A DNA stretch of 64,000 bases from Geothrix sp. (GTDB lineage Bacteria; Acidobacteriota; Holophagae; Holophagales; Holophagaceae), in assembly GCA_030824075.1 (NCBI GenBank), contig JAVBYJ010000003.1, forward strand, positions 1 through 64,000, in the 5' to 3' direction. This document shows positions 60,126-64,000 of this stretch, in pieces (positions within the stretch are counted from its first letter, which is position 1; the number at the start of each line of letters is the position of its first letter). Both the position numbers and the translations under genes were made by a program. The notes below the pieces were generated by a model that made no database searches, was not told the origin of the DNA, and saw nothing but the letters and a program-made list of their open reading frames with translations.

Positions 60126-61631
60126 TCAGCGGGGTGGAATGGCCAGGGTGAACTTCTGGCTTCCGTTGGGCGCCTGGATGTAGAGCAGCAGGGTGCGGCC
60201 CCCGGCCTTTTTTACCTGGGCGTTGAATTCCGCAAGGTTGTTCACGGACTGACGGCCCACCTCACTGATGACCATGCCGACGGCCAGGCCCCGGTCAGCG
60301 GCCGGGGAGCGGGGATCCACCGATGTCACCACCACGCCCTTGAGCCGGTTCTTGAGGTCCACCGGTTCGACGGCGAAGCCGTAGCTCTTTTCCAGGTTCA
60401 GGTTTTTCAGGTCGCCCTTGGGTTTCTGACCCGGCTCCTCCTCGGGCTCTTCGCCAGCCTCCCGGCGCCGCTGGTCTTCGATGGCCTTGCGATCCCCCAG
60501 GGTGACCGCGAGGGTGAGGCTCTTCCCGTCCCGCCAGATGGTGAGTTTCAGGGTTTCGCCCGCCCGTCGGCTGGACACCGCGGTGATCAGCTCATCGGCA
60601 CTGCGCACCGGCTGGCCCTCCACGGCGGTGATCACATCCAGCCGCTGCACGCCAGCCTTGTCCGCGGCCTGGCCTTTCTCCACAGTGCTGACCACCACGC
60701 CTTCCTTGATCCCGAGCGCATCCTGGTAGGCCTGATCCATTTCAGGGGCGGGACTGACCCCCAGGTAGCCCCGGCTCACGGGCTTGCCGCTGCGCAGGTC
60801 CTTGAGAATCCGGTTCACCTGGCTGATGGGCACGGCAAAGCCGATGTTCTGCCCGGCGGGATTGATGGCGGTGTTGATCCCGACCACCTCGCCCTTCAGG
60901 TTCAACAGCGGGCCCCCCGAGTTGCCCCGGTTGATGGCGGCGTCCGTCTGGAGAAAGGAGCTGACACCCGTGTCGAGCTTGCGGCCCTTGGCGCTGATGA
61001 TGCCCTGGGTGACGGTGTGTTCCAGGCCGAAGGGATTGCCGATGGCCACCACCCATTCACCGATGCGCAAGGAATCGCTCTCGCCCAGCTTGGCGAACGG
61101 CAGGTGGGCTCCGTCGATCTTGATGAGGGCGATATCCAGTTCCTTGTCCTTGCCCAGCACTGTGGCCTTGTAGCTCTTCAGGTCACTCGTTTTAACTTCC
61201 AATGTGTTGTCCCCGCCACCCATGCTGGCGATCACGTGGTAATTCGTGAGGATCTCGCCCGAGGGGGAGATGATCACGCCCGAGCCGGATGAGGCGGCCC
61301 GCTGCTCGTCCTCCCCGCCCCGGGGCATGCGCCGCTGCTGAGGCCCGCCAGGCCCGAAGAAGAAATCAAAAAAGTCCTGGCCGCCGACCTGCGGGTGATC
61401 GAAGCGGCGGTTCTTCACGAAACTGGTGTTGGTGATGGCCACCACCGTGGGGTTCAGCTTTTCGGCCACATCCGCGATGGGCGGCAGCCGGTCCAGGCCC
61501 TTCGCGTCCACCATCACGGGTTTTTCTTCCTGAGCCGCCACCACCCACCCGTGGCTGAGCCCCATTCCCAGAGCCATGCACCCGGCTGCGAACGCCGACA
61601 GCCCTAGAACCTGCTTCACCTGACGTTTCAT
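60126..61631 (-). CDS. degP: HtrA/DegP-family periplasmic serine protease
   Basis: A 501-aa Do-family protease. A signal-like N-terminus (VLGLSAFAAGCMALGMGL) precedes the trypsin-like domain with the triad His132 (TNYHVIAS), Asp166 (LDIALIKID) and Ser238 (GNSGGPLLN). Two PDZ domains follow (VVVSTVEKGQAADKAGVQ; VVVTSVDPRSPAADRGL). It clears misfolded envelope proteins. GAGGAG lies before the ATG. A hairpin separates it from the FrzS-like gene downstream. Confidence 0.94.
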   Translation of the reverse strand: MKRQVKQVLGLSAFAAGCMALGMGLSHGWVVAAQEEKPVMVDAKGLDRLPPIADVAEKLNPTVVAITNTSFVKNRRFDHPQVGGQDFFDFFFGPGGPQQRRMPRGGEDEQRAASSGSGVIISPSGEILTNYHVIASMGGGDNTLEVKTSDLKSYKATVLGKDKELDIALIKIDGAHLPFAKLGESDSLRIGEWVVAIGNPFGLEHTVTQGIISAKGRKLDTGVSSFLQTDAAINRGNSGGPLLNLKGEVVGINTAINPAGQNIGFAVPISQVNRILKDLRSGKPVSRGYLGVSPAPEMDQAYQDALGIKEGVVVSTVEKGQAADKAGVQRLDVITAVEGQPVRSADELITAVSSRRAGETLKLTIWRDGKSLTLAVTLGDRKAIEDQRRREAGEEPEEEPGQKPKGDLKNLNLEKSYGFAVEPVDLKNRLKGVVVTSVDPRSPAADRGLAVGMVISEVGRQSVNNLAEFNAQVKKAGGRTLLLYIQAPNGSQKFTLAIPPR

Positions 61632-61740
61632 GGAACTCCTCGCTGTGCCGGTTCCTCCGGCATGTCTTTCGATGACCGCAGCCCCCGGAAGGTTCCCGCT
61701 GGCCTTCCCAAGTGGCCCAGGATAATCTGAATGGTCCGAC

Positions 61741-61818
61741 GGCGGCTGTAGCTCAGTTGGTTAGAGTACTGGATTGTGATTCCAGGTGTCGTGGGTTCGA
61801 GTCCCATCAGCCGCCCCA
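61741..61818 (+). tRNA. tRNA-His (GTG), with encoded G-1 and CCA
   Basis: The acceptor GCGGCTG (61742-61748) pairs with CAGCCGC (61808-61814). G-1 (61741) faces discriminator C73 (61815), the identity pair of tRNA-His, and CCA is genomically encoded (61816-61818). The anticodon stem CTGGA/TCCAG encloses TTGTGAT, giving GTG. The T-arm GTGGGTTCGAGTCCC is normal. The last 5 bases lie within a long inverted repeat. Confidence 0.93.
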
Positions 61819-61883
61819 AATGCCAAAGGCCCCCGCACGGGGGTCTTTGGCATTTGGGGTAGACCGGGCTCGAACCCACGACA
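61787..61883. repeat. extended inverted repeat: partial inverted copy of the tRNA-His 3' half
   Basis: The T-arm core TGTCGTGGGTTCGAG (61787-61801) recurs inverted at 61869-61883, and CCCCAAATGCCAAAG (61814-61828) recurs inverted at 61845-61859. The spacers are 12 and 9 bp. The symmetrical centre is near 61836. So the tRNA 3' half plus its downstream flank is mirrored, with divergence only between the two cores. Further T-arm-like fragments occur near 61950 and 61996. Confidence 0.7.
61814..61859. terminator. tRNA-His terminator hairpin
   Basis: A 22-bp stem (one G-T wobble) with loop CA: CCCCAAATGCCAAAG, G, CCCCCG and the complement. It forms the tRNA transcript terminator and also the core of the wider inverted repeat. 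It overlaps the tRNA CCA end. Confidence 0.7.
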
Positions 61884-62043
61884 GGGGGCTCGCGGAGACA
61901 GCGCAGTGCGCTGTCGGGAGGGAGACCGGCAGACCGCACAGCGGGATGCGGTGGGTTCGGGTCGCCACAAGAGCGGCTCACGACATTGCGTCACGGCTCG
62001 AATCCAGCGCAGTCGGACCCCGGGGAAGCCCCAGGCCTTTTCC

Positions 62044-62080
62044 ATTATCTAAAACAGGGCGAAGTATTATTTTAGATAAT
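62044..62080. promoter_or_regulatory. perfect 11-bp inverted repeat upstream of the Fic gene
   Basis: ATTATCTAAAA and TTTTAGATAAT flank a 15-bp spacer, 50 bp before the Fic start, in a marked AT-rich stretch. The element TCTAAAACA in its left arm is repeated 30 bp downstream, so both dyads look like binding sites for one regulator, perhaps the Fic protein's own winged helix. Confidence 0.55.
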
Positions 62081-62090
62081 TGCACTTTTC

Positions 62091-62115
62091 TAAAACAAGG
62101 CTCATCCTTGTTTTA
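62091..62115. promoter_or_regulatory. second inverted repeat upstream of the Fic gene
   Basis: TAAAACAAGG and CCTTGTTTTA flank a 5-base spacer, 15 bp before the Fic ATG. It is a perfect 10-bp dyad and shares TCTAAAACA with the first repeat. Probably an operator that overlaps the leader. Confidence 0.55.
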
Positions 62116-62130
62116 CTTTCCGGGGGCGCC

Positions 62131-63291
62131 ATGAAGCGGGACATCACAGGCCGCTACGTCGTGCAGACGACCCAGGGTGAACCCGTCCGGGCCTTCGTCC
62201 CACACCCCCTGCCACCTGATCCCCCCATCCAGTGGACCCCGGGGTTGCTGGCCGCCCAGCAGCGGGCTGCCCTGGCCCTGGGTCGGCTGGATGGAGTCAC
62301 GGCCCTGCTGCCAGACCCTGCCCTGTTCCTCTACAGCTACGTCCGCAAGGAGGCCGTCCTCTCCAGCCAGATCGAGGGGACGCAGTCCTCGCTCTCGGAC
62401 CTCTTGGCCTACGAGAACCAGCACGCCCCCGGTGTCCCCCTCGATGATGTCGTGGAGGTGTCCAACTACGTCGCCGCCTTGAACCACGGGCTGAAGCGTC
62501 TCAAGGAGGGCTTCCCCCTCTGCCTCCGACTGATTCGCGAGATCCATGAGGTGCTGCTCACTACAGGCCGGGGCAGCGGGAAGCAGCCCGGGGAGTTCAG
62601 GACGAGCCAGAACTGGATCGGCGGCAGCCGCCCCGGCAACGCCAAGTTCGTCCCCCCTCCCCACGAGGAACTCCCCGAGTGCCTGAAAACCTGGGAGACC
62701 TTCCTGCACGGGGACACCACCATCGCCGACCCCTTGACCCGGGCAGCCCTGGCACACGTGCAGTTCGAGACCCTGCACCCCTTCCTGGACGGCAACGGGC
62801 GCGTCGGGCGCCTGCTCATCACCCTGCTCCTCAGCGTGGAAGGCGTGCTTCGCGAGCCCCTCCTCTACCTCAGCCTCTTCCTGAAACAGCACCGGGAGAC
62901 CTACTACGAGCTGCTGCAGAAGGTCCGCATCGAGGGCGATTGGGAGGCATGGCTCGACTTCTTCTTCCAGGGCGTCACCGAGACCTCCGACAGCGCGGTC
63001 TCGACCGCCCAGCGGCTCCTCCAGCTCTTCTCCGACGACCGGAAGCGCATCCAGGCGAATGGCAAGATCGCGGGCTCCGTCCTGCAGGTCCACCACTACC
63101 TCCAAGGGCGCCCCATCGCTTCCGCCTCCGCCATCGGCGACGCGGAGAACCTCTCCCCCGCCACCGTGAACAAGGCCCTAAAGGCCCTGACCGAGCTGGG
63201 CATTGTCCGCGAGATCACCGGCGGCCAGCGGAACCGACTGTTCGCCTACGGCCAAGTTCTGCATGTGCTATCTGAGGGGACGGAGACATAG
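62131..63291 (+). CDS. Fic family AMPylator-like protein with C-terminal winged helix
   Basis: A 386-aa protein. The Fic active-site motif HPFLDGNGRVGRLL is complete (HxFxDGNGRxxR). An N-terminal inhibitory helix motif is visible as SSQIEG ([S/T]xxxE[G/N]), placing it in the class II self-inhibited type. The C-terminus reads like a winged HTH (ASAIGDAENLSPATVNKALKALTELG, IVREITGGQRNRLFAYG). The ATG at 62131 has a weak GGGGG upstream. Two inverted repeats precede it, suggesting autoregulation. Confidence 0.9.
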   Translation: MKRDITGRYVVQTTQGEPVRAFVPHPLPPDPPIQWTPGLLAAQQRAALALGRLDGVTALLPDPALFLYSYVRKEAVLSSQIEGTQSSLSDLLAYENQHAPGVPLDDVVEVSNYVAALNHGLKRLKEGFPLCLRLIREIHEVLLTTGRGSGKQPGEFRTSQNWIGGSRPGNAKFVPPPHEELPECLKTWETFLHGDTTIADPLTRAALAHVQFETLHPFLDGNGRVGRLLITLLLSVEGVLREPLLYLSLFLKQHRETYYELLQKVRIEGDWEAWLDFFFQGVTETSDSAVSTAQRLLQLFSDDRKRIQANGKIAGSVLQVHHYLQGRPIASASAIGDAENLSPATVNKALKALTELGIVREITGGQRNRLFAYGQVLHVLSEGTET

Positions 63292-63341
63292 CCAGTGACC
63301 ACGGCGCCTCTTCACTGAACCAGGCTGCACGTGAGGCAGAG

Positions 63342-63554
63342 CTATTTACCGCTCTTCTTTCGATCGTAGGGGGACTGGTTGGTCGGCTTCAGAGAGATGT
63401 TCTCCTGGCTGGCCTTGGAGTAGATAGCTTCGGGGGTGCGCTGCATGTGGAGGGCGATAACCCGGGTGGGGGTGTTCCCGGTGGCTGCTTGCTTGAGCTG
63501 CTTTACCTCGGCTGGAGTCCAGGTTTTGCCAGCGTTCTGCGGGGTTTTGGGCAT
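63342..63554 (-). CDS. small HTH/Myb-like protein
   Basis: A 70-aa protein: KTWTPAEVKQLKQAATGN and TPTRVIALHMQRTPEAIYSKA resemble a small SANT/Myb-like helical repeat, and the tail (ISLKPTNQSPY) is a conserved pattern seen in widespread small hypothetical proteins. The ATG at 63554 has GGAGG 5 bp upstream; the upstream frame extension is from the SecB-like gene's other frame. It follows the SecB-like gene by 10 bp. Confidence 0.72.
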   Translation of the reverse strand: MPKTPQNAGKTWTPAEVKQLKQAATGNTPTRVIALHMQRTPEAIYSKASQENISLKPTNQSPYDRKKSGK

Positions 63555-63564
63555 GGAGTCCTCC

Positions 63565-64000
63565 TTATTTTTTGGTGGGTTTTTTGGCCACGGCTTTAGG
63601 CACCGAGGCCGCGACCTCTTTCTCTGTAGCGGGCTTGGCTTGGTTTGGCTCAATGCGGAGAAGGGGAACGACCACTTCGGGGTAGCCCATTCGAGTCGCT
63701 GCCTGATGGGCGAACTCCCGGAAGTAAGGCCACGCGTTGATGAGGCCATTGATCCGGCTGAACGCAGTGAAGAGGCTCTCGCGCAACTCAACAGGCGGAG
63801 GAGCAGTCATTAGTTGGTAGGTCAGGATGAACCCAGCGCCGAGGTCCATGCCGCTCTCTCCAACCCTGGCCTCAGCGGCGGAGTGAACATCCTCAGCCGT
63901 GATAGCGATGGAGACCTCCAGGGTGTTGGACCCCTCAGTGAACCTAGTGCTGAACTGAAAACCAAAGGGGTCCGATCCCTTTTTCCGCTTACCTTTCGCT
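63565..64000 (-). CDS. SecB-like protein, 5' end beyond the window
   Basis: The reading frame is open from its TAA to the window edge, giving at least 145 residues with the start off-window. The translated pattern (FQFSTRFTEGSNTLEVSIAI, LGAGFILTYQL, INAWPYFREFAHQAATRMGY, VVVPLLRI) resembles the SecB fold, in which a strand-rich core ends in a helix with the Y-x-R-E motif. SecB-like chaperones often accompany toxin-antitoxin genes. The tail is Lys/Ala/Pro-rich. Co-oriented with the small HTH-like gene. Confidence 0.65.
   Translation of the reverse strand, partial: AKGKRKKGSDPFGFQFSTRFTEGSNTLEVSIAITAEDVHSAAEARVGESGMDLGAGFILTYQLMTAPPPVELRESLFTAFSRINGLINAWPYFREFAHQAATRMGYPEVVVPLLRIEPNQAKPATEKEVAASVPKAVAKKPTKK

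Noticed and set aside
61628..62045. Minus-strand ORFs with a TRTHD-type motif across the tRNA
   Set aside because: This is the well-known spurious translation of tRNA and its flanks; the region is explained by tRNA-His and its inverted repeat.

Overview
The window is high-GC bacterial chromosome with dense, short-spaced genes and many 1 to 8 bp gene overlaps. The gene mix points to a Gram-negative, flagellated or gliding bacterium with heavy use of sigma-54 activators: PrmA, MnmG, UvrA, an endonuclease-type MutL without MutH, FliW/CsrA, a FrzS-like pseudo-receiver protein, PEGA and TPR envelope proteins, and outer-membrane barrel candidates. The whole fits the Acidobacteriota class Holophagae (Geothrix/Holophaga-like). 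That placement is inference from gene content; no rRNA is present to prove it.

Layout. 0.2-6.9 kb: galU, a copper operon (merR-copZ-copA, minus strand, with a MerR-type 19-bp-spacer promoter), mnmG from a TTG start, and divergent pssA. 6.9-11.3 kb: a translationally coupled ABC ATPase, FtsX-type permease and AttH/CrtC-like exported protein, closed by a strong terminator. 11.3-15.5 kb: an exported substrate-binding-like protein, a NupC-type nucleoside transporter, a roadblock-like protein and three coupled membrane or exported proteins. 15.6-22.3 kb: a HEAT-repeat/pseudo-receiver protein followed by three exported or membrane-anchored proteins (TPR plus beta-propeller, PEGA plus PDZ, DUF4845-like). 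22.3-26.6 kb: aroA and a very large sigma-54 activator. 26.7-32.3 kb: mutL, an HExxH peptidase-like protein with a probable barrel tail, and a YkuE-like phosphoesterase.

32.3-35.1 kb holds the most interesting locus: a minus-strand cluster of a half-size UPF0016 cation transporter, a DCC thiol oxidoreductase, a 100-aa exported Cys-Gly peptide, a DUF692/MNIO enzyme and a DUF2063 partner. It matches the recently recognised bufferin-type RiPP metallophores. 35.1-37.0 kb: RNase D, FliW, CsrA and a tiny YjfB-like motility protein. 37.0-45.8 kb: uvrA, a CHAD protein coupled to a sensor kinase, murI-prmA, and a second sigma-54 activator with a variant GAFTDA loop and a duplicated gene tail. 45.9-55.1 kb: two peroxiredoxin-like proteins (one cytosolic, one exported), a barrel-like protein, an alkaline-phosphatase-superfamily enzyme, a sirtuin, DinB, a WYL regulator, a CocE-type hydrolase, a cupin and two NTF2-like lipoproteins. 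55.1-61.6 kb: a minus-strand run of HtrA, a FrzS-like protein, a CNNM/CorC protein, and MurU/AmgK-like peptidoglycan-recycling enzymes.

61.7-64.0 kb looks like an accessory-region boundary. tRNA-His carries a partial inverted copy of its own 3' half. Beyond it come an AT-rich operator-like region, a Fic protein with a C-terminal winged helix, a small HTH-like protein, and a SecB-like gene that runs off the right edge.
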